This document shows, piece by piece, positions 24,790 to 33,145 of a stretch of 64,000 bases of DNA. Position 1 is the first letter of the stretch; each line of letters starts with the position of its first letter. The notes beneath the pieces were generated by a model, which did not search any database, had not been told where the DNA came from, and saw nothing but the letters and a program-made list of their open reading frames with translations. Made by a program: the position numbers and the translations under genes. Origin of the DNA: JANMAT01 sp031359995 (lineage in GTDB: Bacteria; Actinomycetota; Acidimicrobiia; Acidimicrobiales; Ilumatobacteraceae); assembly GCA_031359995.1 (NCBI GenBank), contig JANMAT010000075.1:62001-126000 (forward strand). Direction: 5' to 3'.

Positions 24790-25902
24790 TCAGGCGGTGG
24801 GCGCGGCGGTCGGATCGACGCTCGGCGCGATCACCGCGGCGACGGCGTCGCGCGCGGCGGTGTAGGGCAGCCAGGTTCCGTTCTCGAAGTCGTAGAGCTT
24901 GCAGACCCGTGTGGTGCGCAGGTAGTCACGGAACTGGAAGCGCTTGGTGCGCACCACGTCGGGGAAGTGCTCGGCGATGGAGCGGGCGGCCTGGGGCAGC
25001 TTGTGGAACGGGATGCGGGCGTCCACGTGGTGGGGGATGTGTACGAAGATGTTGTGGAACCACAGGAAGTTCACGAGCTTCGGCAGCCGCATGATGGTCG
25101 TGGACTCCATCTGACCTCGGAACTGGTTCCACTGGCGCCGCGGCCACCAGCGCAGGTCGGGCGCCACGTGGTGCACGTAGACCGTCCACCCGATGATCTG
25201 CACGAACAGCAGGAACGGGATCACGAGCAGCTTCACCGGCATCCACACGGCGCCGACCGCGCCGTCGCGCCACAGCCCGATGGCGGCGCTGAGCACCACG
25301 GACAGGCCGGCGCCGACGAGCATGAAGCGCTTGTCCTTCTTGATGACCTTGCCGCGCTTGTCGTTGGCCTTGTAGCGCATCATCTTGTTCCACCACACCT
25401 CGCGCAGGAAGTAGGCGCCGGCACCGAGGCAGGACCACTCCAGCCGGTGCTGCAGGCGGGCCTTGCGGCTCATGCCGGCGTAGTCCTCGGGCGTGGACGG
25501 GTGCCACACGAAGTCGAAGCCCTGGCGGGTGGTGTACCCGTGGTGGATGCGGTTGTGGCCGAGGTCCCACGCCGCTTCCACGTGGGCGCTCGGGATCATG
25601 CACAGCCGGGCCGCCAGCTTGTTGGCCTTGTTGCTCTCCATGAGGGCCCGGTGGGAGGCGTCGTGGCCGAGCACGAACAGCCCGGCGACACCGAGGCCGG
25701 CCAGCAGCCACAGGGGCACCAGCAGGTACCAGCGATCGGTGAACACGAGCCCGACCAGCGCGGCGAGGTGCAGCGCGGTGGCTTGGGCGAGGGCCAGCAG
25801 CGCCCGGCCCGTCGGACGCTCGTAGCACTCGGAGGGGATGATCGCCCGGACAGCGTTGAGCGATCTGTCGGTGCGCTCCGCCGTAGCGGCTGGGCTGTTC
25901 AT
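24790..25902 (-). CDS. Membrane fatty acid desaturase
   Basis: 370 aa. All three His boxes of the membrane di-iron desaturases are present: HDASH (residues 80-84), HNRIHH (116-121) and HIPHH (288-292). Hydrophobic segments at about 40-78 and 195-245 would place the boxes on the cytoplasmic side. It inserts a double bond into an acyl chain using O2 and electrons from ferredoxin or cytochrome b5-type partners, so it would change membrane lipid fluidity or make a special lipid. TAAGCT lies exactly 6 bases before the ATG, so the mRNA is probably leaderless and the start is well supported. Position specificity cannot be told. Confidence 0.9.
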   Translation of the reverse strand: MNSPAATAERTDRSLNAVRAIIPSECYERPTGRALLALAQATALHLAALVGLVFTDRWYLLVPLWLLAGLGVAGLFVLGHDASHRALMESNKANKLAARLCMIPSAHVEAAWDLGHNRIHHGYTTRQGFDFVWHPSTPEDYAGMSRKARLQHRLEWSCLGAGAYFLREVWWNKMMRYKANDKRGKVIKKDKRFMLVGAGLSVVLSAAIGLWRDGAVGAVWMPVKLLVIPFLLFVQIIGWTVYVHHVAPDLRWWPRRQWNQFRGQMESTTIMRLPKLVNFLWFHNIFVHIPHHVDARIPFHKLPQAARSIAEHFPDVVRTKRFQFRDYLRTTRVCKLYDFENGTWLPYTAARDAVAAVIAPSVDPTAAPTA

Positions 25903-25908
25903 GCTTGG

Positions 25909-25914
25909 AGCTTA
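25909..25914 (-). promoter_or_regulatory. -10-like hexamer TAAGCT, leaderless start of the desaturase gene
   Basis: TAAGCT on the minus strand is followed by six bases and then the ATG at 25902. This places the predicted transcription start on or next to the start codon. Confidence 0.55.
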
Positions 25915-25996
25915 CTGGCGTGACCTGGGCCGCGGCGGGCCGAGCGGTGAGGATCCCGTGAGGAATCCCGTGACGTGGACGGTGACAGCGCCGGGC

Positions 25997-26824
25997 TCAG
26001 GCCTTCGGGGTGAGGTGCACCCACAAGTGCCACCCGAACAGTGGGGCCAGGGGTGCGGCGATGCCCGGGGCGAGGTGCTGATGGGCGCGTGACACGGTGA
26101 ACGACGGGAACGCCGCCGCCAGCTCCTTGCGGGTGAAGACCCGCGCCGGCGCCCCTTCGGGCCCCTGGTCCCACGCCAGCAGCGCATCGGCGTCGAGCGC
26201 GGTGCGCAGGCCGTCGGCGCGGGCCACGGCGAGCCGCTCACCGGCCCGGCCGGAGAAGCGCACCCCGAGCCGGGCCAACGGGTAGCGGGCCACCAGGCCG
26301 GCGCGCCGCACGACCCGGAGGCCCAGCTGGTAGTCGATCGAGCGTCGGGCCCGCACCATGACCACGAGCTGCCCACCGGGACGCAGCACGCGGTGCAGCT
26401 CGGTCTGGGCCGCGGCGAGGTGGTCGATGCGGTCGAGCAGGCCGTGGCTGTAGGCGATGTCGAAGCTGTCGCTCGGCCATGGCAGATCGGCCACGTCGCC
26501 GTGGCGGAGGGCGTCGTAGGTGAGGTCGCGGGTCTTCATGCGCGTGGCGACGCGCTCGACCGTGGCCGAGTCGATGTCGATGCCCGAGTACCGGGCGCCG
26601 CGCCGGATGAGCTGCTCGGCGTCGGCACCGTCGCCGAGGCCGACTTCGAGCACGCGTCGACCGGCGACGCCGAGCTCGTCGAGGCAGGCCGACAGGTGAC
26701 GGAGCTGGCCGTAGCGCTGGCGGTCGATGCGATCGAGCTTGGCGGTGATCTGGGTGTGGGAGTCGGTCGGCAGGGGAGCGCCTGGTGGCACTTCCTGCAG
26801 CCCGACGACGTTGGCTGGCTGCAT
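25997..26824 (-). CDS. Class I SAM-dependent methyltransferase
   Basis: 275 aa from ATG at 26824. I chose this start because GGGAGGG lies about 5 bases upstream; a longer in-frame reading to 26941 has no such support. The Rossmann core is seen as VLEVGLGDGADAE (motif I), YSGIDIDSATVE (motif II, with the acidic residue that holds the ribose) and SFDIAYSHGLLDRIDH (motif post II), then LHRVLRPGGQLVVMV. This matches the Methyltransf_11 type. The substrate is unknown; an N-terminal 60 residues and a C-terminal 90 residues are extra to the core. Upstream lies the divergent ATP synthase operon. Confidence 0.85.
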   Translation of the reverse strand: MQPANVVGLQEVPPGAPLPTDSHTQITAKLDRIDRQRYGQLRHLSACLDELGVAGRRVLEVGLGDGADAEQLIRRGARYSGIDIDSATVERVATRMKTRDLTYDALRHGDVADLPWPSDSFDIAYSHGLLDRIDHLAAAQTELHRVLRPGGQLVVMVRARRSIDYQLGLRVVRRAGLVARYPLARLGVRFSGRAGERLAVARADGLRTALDADALLAWDQGPEGAPARVFTRKELAAAFPSFTVSRAHQHLAPGIAAPLAPLFGWHLWVHLTPKA

Positions 26825-26945
26825 GGACCCTCCCGGGAGAGCGTGGTGGGCGGAGGTGACAGTAGCCACTCGAACGTTAAGTGCGCCCCCCAGAATCCCG
26901 GCGGCGGTGAGGTCGAGACGTCGTCTCGTCGGCCTCCGCACGAAG

Positions 26946-26975
26946 TTGCACCTGCGCAGAACGTTCCTCTACATT
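26946..26975 (+). promoter_or_regulatory. Candidate promoter of the ATP synthase operon
   Basis: TTGCAC (26946-26951) and TACATT (26970-26975) are separated by 18 bases and lie about 40 bases upstream of the first ATP synthase gene. The 189-base region between the divergent methyltransferase and this operon (26825-27013) must hold promoters for both. The match to the consensus is only moderate. Confidence 0.35.
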
Positions 26976-27013
26976 GCCCTCGCGTTCACAAGCACCTGTC
27001 GAACCCGGTACTC

Positions 27014-27337
27014 ATGACCCCTCTTCACCCACGCTCCGACATCTCGACGACGCAAGGATTCGGCAACTCGTTGTCACGAGCGCTCGAGTTCGCCGTCACG
27101 ACGGTGGTTTTCAGCCTCTTGGGGTGGTTCGTCGACCGCTGGGCCGGCACCGAACCAGTCTTCGTCATCGCCCTCACCGTGTTGAGTCTCGCCGGTCAGT
27201 TCGCCAGGATGTACTACGCCTACGACGCCGAGATGAACGCCCACGCCGCGTTGCTACCCGGTCGAGCCGACACGTCCGCCCGCCCCGGCGCGAACCCGAC
27301 GGTGGACCTCCTCGGGGACGGGGAGGTCGGTCGGTGA
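27014..27337 (+). CDS. AtpZ/AtpI-like protein (ATPase_gene1 family)
   Basis: 107 aa from ATG 27014; earlier in-frame codons belong to the promoter region. Two hydrophobic helices (about residues 23-42 and 46-66) form the hairpin typical of the small proteins encoded first in atp operons (FGNSLSRALEFAVTTVVFSL and FVIALTVLSLAGQFARMYY). Members help magnesium uptake or assembly of the c-ring; the role is still debated. The C-terminal tail is disordered and rich in Ala, Pro and Gly. It overlaps the next gene by 4 bases (GTGA). Confidence 0.72.
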   Translation: MTPLHPRSDISTTQGFGNSLSRALEFAVTTVVFSLLGWFVDRWAGTEPVFVIALTVLSLAGQFARMYYAYDAEMNAHAALLPGRADTSARPGANPTVDLLGDGEVGR

Positions 27338-27780
27338 GCCTGCTCGCTCCGGCCGACGGTCCACCTACGGAGCGTGCCGTCGCGCACGACATGGTCAAGC
27401 GGGGACTCTGGGTCACACCTGTGATGCTTGCCTTCGGGGTCGCCCTCGGTGGTCGAAACGGTCTCGCTTCTGCGGCGGTCGCCGTCGCGCTGGTGTGCCT
27501 CAACTTCCTGCTGGCTGCGGCGCTCATGACGATCGGCGGTCGGATATCGCTGGCCGCTCTGATGGGTTCGGTGCTCGGTGGCTACATGCTCCGACTCGCG
27601 GGCATCACCGGTGTGATCATCGCCCTGCGTCACGCCTCCTGGTTCCATCAGCTCGCGTTCGGTGCGGTGTTGCTCATCACCCACCTTGGTCTTCTCGTGT
27701 GGGAGACCCGCTATGTGTCCATCTCCCTGGCGTACCCCGGCCTCAAGCCCAAGATCTCCAAGTCGAGGAACAACCTCTGA
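27334..27780 (+). CDS. atpI: ATP synthase protein I
   Basis: 148 aa from GTG 27334, overlapping the previous stop. Four hydrophobic helices span about residues 25-135, in the pattern of the ATP-synt_I family (for example LASAAVAVALVCLNFLLAAA). AtpI aids assembly of the c-ring and is not part of the finished enzyme. Its stop overlaps the next ATG (ATGA-type), which ties its translation to the a subunit. Sequence conservation in this family is low, so the call depends partly on position between AtpZ-like and subunit a. Confidence 0.7.
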   Translation: MSLLAPADGPPTERAVAHDMVKRGLWVTPVMLAFGVALGGRNGLASAAVAVALVCLNFLLAAALMTIGGRISLAALMGSVLGGYMLRLAGITGVIIALRHASWFHQLAFGAVLLITHLGLLVWETRYVSISLAYPGLKPKISKSRNNL

Positions 27781-28538
27781 TGTTCGCCAAACTGGTGTTT
27801 CCACCGCTCTCGCACATCCTGAACTGGAAGGACCTGTTCACTGGGCTCAACAAGATCGGTGTGATCGCGGTGGTGGCGGCGCTGGTCACCCTGGCGCTGT
27901 TCGCGTTGGCTGGCCGAGGCGACCCGCTGCAGGCCCCGAAGGGCATCAAGAACTTCGCCGAGACCGTGGTCGAGTTCATCCAGGACAACGTCATCATGCA
28001 GACGATGGGACGAGATGGCCTGGGTTGGACGCCGTTCCTCACCACGGTGTTCTCCTTCGTCTTCTTGATGAACATCTCTGGCATCATTCCGACGGTGCAG
28101 ATGCCGGGCAACGCTCGCATGGCGACCCCTCTGTTCCTGGCTGTGATCGTCTGGCTCATCTACAACGCGGTCGGGATCAAGCACCAGGGCGTCGGCGGCT
28201 ACTTGAAGAGCTCGCTGTTCCCGCCCGGGCTGCCGAAGCCGCTCTACCTCCTGGTGACGCCGATCGAGTTCGTCTCGAACTTCCTGGTGCGTCCCTTCTC
28301 CCTGGCCATTCGACTCTTCGCCAACCTGATGGCCGGGCACATCCTGCTGTTCACGTTCGCGCTCATGACGGATTCACTGTTGAAGAGCGTCGTCTGGCTC
28401 AAGCCCGTCGCCCTGCTGACCGTCATCATGTTGATCTTCCTGACGGCGTTCGAGGTTCTCGTCGCCTTCCTGCAGGCCTACATCTTCTCCATGCTGACCG
28501 CCGTGTACATCGGCTCGTCGGCGCACCCGGAGCACTGA
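27780..28538 (+). CDS. atpB: F1Fo ATP synthase subunit a
   Basis: 252 aa from ATG 27780 (overlaps the AtpI stop by one base). The key helix reads LAIRLFANLMAGH; Arg178 is the stator arginine that faces the c-ring carboxylate. FLLTTVFSFVFLMNISGIIP-type and VIMLIFLTAFEVLVAFLQAY-type helices are in their usual places, the latter split around a Glu that serves the proton channel. Six or so helices are expected. With the c subunit it forms the proton path across the membrane. Nothing is missing. Confidence 0.96.
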   Translation: MFAKLVFPPLSHILNWKDLFTGLNKIGVIAVVAALVTLALFALAGRGDPLQAPKGIKNFAETVVEFIQDNVIMQTMGRDGLGWTPFLTTVFSFVFLMNISGIIPTVQMPGNARMATPLFLAVIVWLIYNAVGIKHQGVGGYLKSSLFPPGLPKPLYLLVTPIEFVSNFLVRPFSLAIRLFANLMAGHILLFTFALMTDSLLKSVVWLKPVALLTVIMLIFLTAFEVLVAFLQAYIFSMLTAVYIGSSAHPEH

Positions 28539-28589
28539 TTCCCTCGTCCTCGGAATTCCCGAGCCTCCACACACAGGAGACCAACCACC

Positions 28590-28829
28590 ATGCTTTCATC
28601 GATCCTGGCTGCCGGGGTGACGGGTGACGTCGCCGGCATCACCTACGGACTTGCAGCCATCGGCCCCGGTGCCGGCATCGGGTACATCGTCGGCAAGGCC
28701 ATCGAAGCGATGGCTCGCCAACCGGAAGCCGCCGGTATGGCGCGCACGACCATGTTCCTCGGCATCGCCTTCACCGAGGCGCTCGCCCTGTTCGGCTTCG
28801 TGCTGGTGTTTCTCGTCAAGGGCAACTGA
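28590..28829 (+). CDS. atpE: F1Fo ATP synthase subunit c
   Basis: 79 aa, two helices joined by the conserved ARQPEA loop (about residues 42-47). The proton-binding carboxylate is Glu63 in AFTEALALF. Helix 1 has GPGAGIGYIVGKAIEA. The shape recalls sodium-type rings, which have a Gln where Ile30 is and an extra Ser/Thr after the Glu; both are absent here, so the ring should bind protons. AGGAG lies about 10 bases before the ATG. It lies 51 bases after subunit a. Confidence 0.96.
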   Translation: MLSSILAAGVTGDVAGITYGLAAIGPGAGIGYIVGKAIEAMARQPEAAGMARTTMFLGIAFTEALALFGFVLVFLVKGN

Positions 28830-28861
28830 GTCGTCCTCGCGGCTCGAACTAGGAGATCGTC

Positions 28862-29473
28862 ATGCCAGCTGAGGCCCTAAGGGTCCTAAGTCACGTCGTC
28901 ACCGTGCACCTTCCGCGCGCCGACGAGACGTCGACGACGACCGTCGGGGAAACCACCGCAGAAGTCGCGGTGGTCAAAGATCCCAGTCCTCTGACGGTTG
29001 CACCGAAGGAGTTGTTCTGGAGCCTCGGCGCGTTTCTCGTGCTCCTGGTGCTCATGCGCCTCGTCTTCTACCCGAAGCTGCGTGCCGGGATGGAGGCTCG
29101 CCAACAGCACATCGCGACCAACGTGGCCGATGCGAGCGCCGCCCGGGATGCCGCGCAGTCTGAAGTGGACGACTACGCGAGCGCGCTGGACAAGATTCGC
29201 CTCGAAGCGCAGCAGAGGATCGAGGCCGCCGCACGAGAGATCGAGTCGGCCCGCAGCGCCAAGATGGCCGAGGTGAACGCTGCGGTCGCCACACGGCGCG
29301 CCGCCGCTAGGGCGGAGATGGATGCAGCCCGCCAGGCCGTTTCGACGCATGTCGCCGAGGCGGCCCGCGAGGTCGTGGCATCGGCCGCGCAACAGGTCCT
29401 GGGCGTCGCAGCCAGCGACGCCGCCGTGCAGCACGCGGTCGAGCGGGCCATGAGCGCGGAGGTCACGAAGTGA
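28862..29473 (+). CDS. atpF: F1Fo ATP synthase subunit b (first of two)
   Basis: 203 aa; AGGAG sits 6 bases before the ATG. A Thr-rich N-terminal extension of about 48 residues precedes the single membrane helix (LFWSLGAFLVLLVLMRLVF, about 51-69). After it comes a long Ala/Arg/Glu-rich coiled coil to the C-terminus. This is one peripheral-stalk strand. A second b-type gene follows, so the stalk is likely a b/b' heterodimer, as in photosynthetic bacteria and some Actinobacteria. The N-terminal extension is longer than usual. Stop overlaps the next start (GTGA). Confidence 0.9.
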   Translation: MPAEALRVLSHVVTVHLPRADETSTTTVGETTAEVAVVKDPSPLTVAPKELFWSLGAFLVLLVLMRLVFYPKLRAGMEARQQHIATNVADASAARDAAQSEVDDYASALDKIRLEAQQRIEAAAREIESARSAKMAEVNAAVATRRAAARAEMDAARQAVSTHVAEAAREVVASAAQQVLGVAASDAAVQHAVERAMSAEVTK

Positions 29474-30024
29474 GCCACATGATCGGCGTCCTGCGCATGC
29501 TCGCCGAGGAGGGCGGCAAGACGGAGACGCCGCACTCCTGGCTTCCCGAGCCCTACGAGATCATCTGGGGCAGTGTGGCGACCGTGGTGATCGCCGCGGC
29601 ACTATGGAAGTTGGCGCTTCCGCAACTGCGCACGGCGCTCGCGGCACGGACCGAACGCATCCAACGCGAGATCGACGCTTCGAGGCTCGCCGTCACCGAC
29701 GCCCAAGCCGCCGCCACGAGGATCCGCGCCAGCAAGGGCGACCTTCAAGCTGAACGCGGCCGGATCCTGGCCGAGGCGGATCAGACTGTGGACCGGGTGA
29801 AGATCGACGGCAATGCTCGCATCGCCAGCGAGGCGGCTGACGCGCAGACCAGGGCAGAGTCCGACATCGCAATCGCCCGCCTTCGCGTGCAGGCCGAACT
29901 TCAGTCTGACGTGGCCGTGATCGCGGCCAGCGCCACCGACGATGTCGTGCGAGCTTCGCTCGACGGTGCCGCACAGCAGCGGTTGATCGAGGACTTCATC
30001 TCCAAGGTCGGAGCGAGCCGATGA
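29470..30024 (+). CDS. F1Fo ATP synthase subunit b (second of two)
   Basis: 184 aa from GTG 29470; ATG 29479 is an alternative. Membrane helix at about residues 31-50 (IIWGSVATVVIAAALWKLAL), then a long polar coiled coil (AARTERIQREIDASRLAV onward) ending IEDFISKVGASR. It pairs with the first b subunit to form the peripheral stalk that holds delta and F1. It is not fused to delta, unlike the mycobacterial b-delta protein. Its stop overlaps the delta start (ATGA). Confidence 0.88.
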   Translation: MSHMIGVLRMLAEEGGKTETPHSWLPEPYEIIWGSVATVVIAAALWKLALPQLRTALAARTERIQREIDASRLAVTDAQAAATRIRASKGDLQAERGRILAEADQTVDRVKIDGNARIASEAADAQTRAESDIAIARLRVQAELQSDVAVIAASATDDVVRASLDGAAQQRLIEDFISKVGASR

Positions 30025-30545
30025 ACGTGCGGATCAGTGCCTACGCCGACGCCCTGCTGGGTGTCGCCCGCGCCGAGGGGCAGCTCGACGAAGTGGAAGA
30101 CGAGCTGTTCCGATTCGGTCGGGCGCTCGAGGGCTCGGAGAGCCTCCGCAGCACCGTGACCGACGAGATGATCCCGCCGACCAAGCGCCAAGCCGTGGTG
30201 GAAGACCTCCTCGGGGGCAAGGCCAGTGGCACCACGACGCAGCTCATCAGCTTCGTGGTCGGTCAAGGTCGTGCCGCCGATCTACCCGCCATCATCACGA
30301 CGCTCGTGGAGCGGGCGGCAGCCACCAAGTCCCGCACCGTGGCCGAGGTCCGCTCGGCCGTTGCTCTCACCGAAGACCAGCACATCCGGCTGGCGGCCGC
30401 CCTGGCCAATGCCACCGGCAAGCAGGTCGAGCTGAAGGTGATCGTGGATCCCACCGTGCTCGGGGGTCTCGTCGCCCAGGTCGGTGACACCGTGATCGAC
30501 GGCAGCGTCCGCTCCCGTCTCGACCAAATCAAGTCGTTGCTCTGA
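30021..30545 (+). CDS. atpH: F1Fo ATP synthase subunit delta
   Basis: 174 aa, the usual length. N-terminal six-helix domain begins ISAYADALLGVARAEGQLDE; the C-terminal part has the conserved VDPTVLGGLVAQVGDTVIDG and SVRSRLDQIKSLL of the OSCP/delta family. It sits on top of F1 and joins it to the b stalk. It overlaps the second b gene by 4 bases and is followed by alpha after 22 bases. Confidence 0.95.
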   Translation: MNVRISAYADALLGVARAEGQLDEVEDELFRFGRALEGSESLRSTVTDEMIPPTKRQAVVEDLLGGKASGTTTQLISFVVGQGRAADLPAIITTLVERAAATKSRTVAEVRSAVALTEDQHIRLAAALANATGKQVELKVIVDPTVLGGLVAQVGDTVIDGSVRSRLDQIKSLL

Positions 30546-30567
30546 AGGCCGCGAGAGGACACGAACG

Positions 30568-32133
30568 ATGGCTGAACTGACGATCTCCCCCGGCGACATC
30601 GCCGCTGCGATCAAGAAGAACCTCGAGAACTTCGAGCCCTCGTTCGAGGCCCGCACCGTCGGCCGCGTGGCCGAGGTCGGCGACGGCATCGCTCGTGTGT
30701 CGGGCCTGCCCGGCTGCGCCGTCAACGAGATGCTCGAGTTCGAGGATGGCACCATCGGCCTCGCGCTGAACCTCGATGAGGACACCATCGGCGCCGTGGT
30801 GCTCGGCGAGTCCGGCCACATCGAGGAGGGCCAGGCTGTGAAGGCCACCGGCCGCATCCTCCAGGTGCCGGTCGGCGATGGCGTGCTCGGTCGGGTGCTC
30901 AACGGCCTCGGCGAGCCGATCGACGGCAAGGGGCCGCTCACCGGTGTGCAGCAGCGCCGCATGGAGATCCAAGCGCCCGGCATCATGGGCCGCAAGCCCG
31001 TGCACGAGCCGCTCCAGACCGGCATCAAGGCCATCGACGCCATGACCCCGATCGGCCGGGGCCAGCGCGAGCTGATCATCGGCGACCGCAAGACGGGCAA
31101 GACCACCATCGCCATCGACACGATCCTCAACCAGCGCGGTCTCGGCGTGAAGTGCATCTACGTCGCCATCGGCCAGAAGAGCTCCACCGTCGCCCAGACG
31201 GTCGAGGTGCTCCGCCAACGTGGGGCGCTCGAGTACACGGTCGTCGTGAACGCGCCGGCGTCCGACCCGGCGCCGTTCAAGTACCTCGCGCCGTACGCCG
31301 GCTGCGCCATCGGCCAGCACTGGATGGAGAACGGCGAGCACGCGCTCATCGTGTACGACGACCTGTCGAAGCAGGCCGAGGCCTACCGCCAGGTGTCGCT
31401 GCTGCTGCGCCGCCCGCCGGGCCGCGAGGCCTACCCGGGTGACGTGTTCTACTTGCACAGCCGCCTGCTGGAGCGGGCCGCCAAGCTCGCGGATGAGCGC
31501 GGCGCCGGTTCGCTCACGGCCCTGCCCATCATCGAGACGAAGGCCGGCGACGTGTCGGCGTACATCCCCACCAACGTGATCTCGATCACCGATGGTCAGG
31601 TGTACCTGCAGGACAACCTGTTCAAGTCCGGTGTGCGGCCCGCGGTCGACGTGGGCATCTCGGTATCCCGCGTGGGTGGCGCCGCACAGATCAAGGCGAT
31701 GAAGTCGGTGTCGGGCACCCTGAAGCTCGACCTCGCCCAGTTCCGTGAGCTGGAGGCGTTCGCGACCTTCGGTTCCGAGCTCGACGCCGTGTCGAAGGCC
31801 CAGCTGGAGCGGGGCTATCGCCTGGTGGAGCTGCTCAAGCAGGGCCTCAACAGCCCGATGCCGGTCGAGGAGCAGATCGTGTCGATCTTCGCCGGCACCA
31901 AGGGCTACCTCGACGATGTCGCCGTCAGCGATGTCCGTCGCTTCGAGGATGAGCTCATCGAGCACGTGCGCAGCACTCACAGCGGCCTGCTCGCCGGCGT
32001 CCGGGACAACCCCAAGGCCGACGTGCCCGAGAACCTCGGCTCGATCATCACGGCCTTCAAGGCGGCGTTCCGCTCCGGTGCCGACGGCGGTGTCGCGGTC
32101 AAGGCCGTCGATCCCACGGCCACCGACGTTTAG
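30568..32133 (+). CDS. atpA: F1Fo ATP synthase subunit alpha
   Basis: 521 aa. Walker A motif GDRKTGKT (residues 172-179), followed by the conserved AIGQKSSTV and the ERAAKLADERGAGSLTALPI region. The N-terminal beta-barrel begins VGRVAEVGDGIARVSGLPG. It is the non-catalytic nucleotide-binding subunit of the F1 head. GAGAGGA precedes the ATG by about 9 bases. Full length with no breaks. Confidence 0.97.
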   Translation: MAELTISPGDIAAAIKKNLENFEPSFEARTVGRVAEVGDGIARVSGLPGCAVNEMLEFEDGTIGLALNLDEDTIGAVVLGESGHIEEGQAVKATGRILQVPVGDGVLGRVLNGLGEPIDGKGPLTGVQQRRMEIQAPGIMGRKPVHEPLQTGIKAIDAMTPIGRGQRELIIGDRKTGKTTIAIDTILNQRGLGVKCIYVAIGQKSSTVAQTVEVLRQRGALEYTVVVNAPASDPAPFKYLAPYAGCAIGQHWMENGEHALIVYDDLSKQAEAYRQVSLLLRRPPGREAYPGDVFYLHSRLLERAAKLADERGAGSLTALPIIETKAGDVSAYIPTNVISITDGQVYLQDNLFKSGVRPAVDVGISVSRVGGAAQIKAMKSVSGTLKLDLAQFRELEAFATFGSELDAVSKAQLERGYRLVELLKQGLNSPMPVEEQIVSIFAGTKGYLDDVAVSDVRRFEDELIEHVRSTHSGLLAGVRDNPKADVPENLGSIITAFKAAFRSGADGGVAVKAVDPTATDV

Positions 32134-32183
32134 CAGATCGGCGCCCCCCACACCGACAAGACCCTCGCGACGGAGTGATCTAG

Positions 32184-33131
32184 ATGGCCGGTGGTCAGGA
32201 ACGAATCCTGCGCGGACGGATCCGCTCCGTCCAGGCGACGAAGAAGATCACGCGCGCCATGGAGCTCATCGCGGCGTCACGCATCGTGAAGGCCCAGCAG
32301 CGCGTCCATGCCGCGGTGCCGTACTCGGACCAGATCACCGAGGTGGTCAAGGATCTCGCCGCCGCCGGCGGCGAGGTTCGCAACCCGCTCCTCGACGGCC
32401 GCTCCGAGGTACGCAAGACGTGCTACGTCGCGATCGTGGCCGACCGCGGTCTGTGCGGCGGCTACAACGCCGGGGTTCTGCGCGCCACCGAGGCCGAGGT
32501 CAAGGCCGACGTTCTCGCGGGTAAGGGCTACGAGATCGTGACCGTTGGTCGCAAGGCCGAGGGCTACCTCCGCTTCCGCGGCTACAAGCTGGTGGCCAGC
32601 TTCATGGGGTTCACCGAGAACCCCACCTACGAGGATGCTCGCCGCGTCGCCCGCACCGTCGTGAAGTTGTTCCTCGACGGCGAGGTCGATCGCGTGCGGC
32701 TCGTCTACACCCGCTTCGCGTCAGCCGGCTTCCAAGAGGTTGTCATCCGCCCGCTCGTGCCGTTGGAGCACGAGGTGGTCGAAGGCGGCGACGGCAAGCC
32801 CGAAGCGGCCGCGGCCGACTACGAGATCGAACCCAGCGCCGCTGACGTGCTCGAGACGCTGCTTCCGCGCTACGTGGAAGCACGCGTCTACGCTGCGCTG
32901 CTCAACGGGTCGGCCTCCGAGCAGGCCGCCCGGCAGCGAGCCATGAAGGCCGCCACCGACAACGCCGAAGACCTCATCAAGACGTTGTCGCGCATCATGA
33001 ACCGCGCCCGTCAGGACTCGATCACCACCGAGATCATGGAGATCGTCAGTGGTGCCGAGGCCCTGGGTGGCAACGACGAGCGCGTCGACGCCGCCATCCG
33101 CCACACCATCTTCGATTCCCTCGACGCCTGA
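32184..33131 (+). CDS. atpG: F1Fo ATP synthase subunit gamma
   Basis: 315 aa. Conserved N-terminal helix (ILRGRIRSVQATKKITRAME), the central VADRGLCGGYNAG and the C-terminal helix MKAATDNAEDLIKTLSRIMN that rotates inside the head. GGAGTGA lies about 7 bases upstream. The middle section (about 205-225, EGGDGKPEAAAADY) is somewhat longer than in E. coli. It is the rotor shaft coupling c-ring rotation to catalysis. Confidence 0.96.
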   Translation: MAGGQERILRGRIRSVQATKKITRAMELIAASRIVKAQQRVHAAVPYSDQITEVVKDLAAAGGEVRNPLLDGRSEVRKTCYVAIVADRGLCGGYNAGVLRATEAEVKADVLAGKGYEIVTVGRKAEGYLRFRGYKLVASFMGFTENPTYEDARRVARTVVKLFLDGEVDRVRLVYTRFASAGFQEVVIRPLVPLEHEVVEGGDGKPEAAAADYEIEPSAADVLETLLPRYVEARVYAALLNGSASEQAARQRAMKAATDNAEDLIKTLSRIMNRARQDSITTEIMEIVSGAEALGGNDERVDAAIRHTIFDSLDA

Positions 33132-33145
33132 GGAGCCCAGACACC

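Noticed and set aside
22452..24800. A mobile element around the HNH nuclease and broken gene
   Set aside because: No transposase, integrase, terminal inverted repeats, target duplications or tRNA attachment site were seen. DUF222/HNH alone does not define an element.
28590..28829. Sodium-dependent c-ring, because helix 1 resembles sodium-type sequences
   Set aside because: The Gln and the Ser/Thr ligands needed for sodium are replaced (Ile30; Ala64-Leu65 after Glu63).
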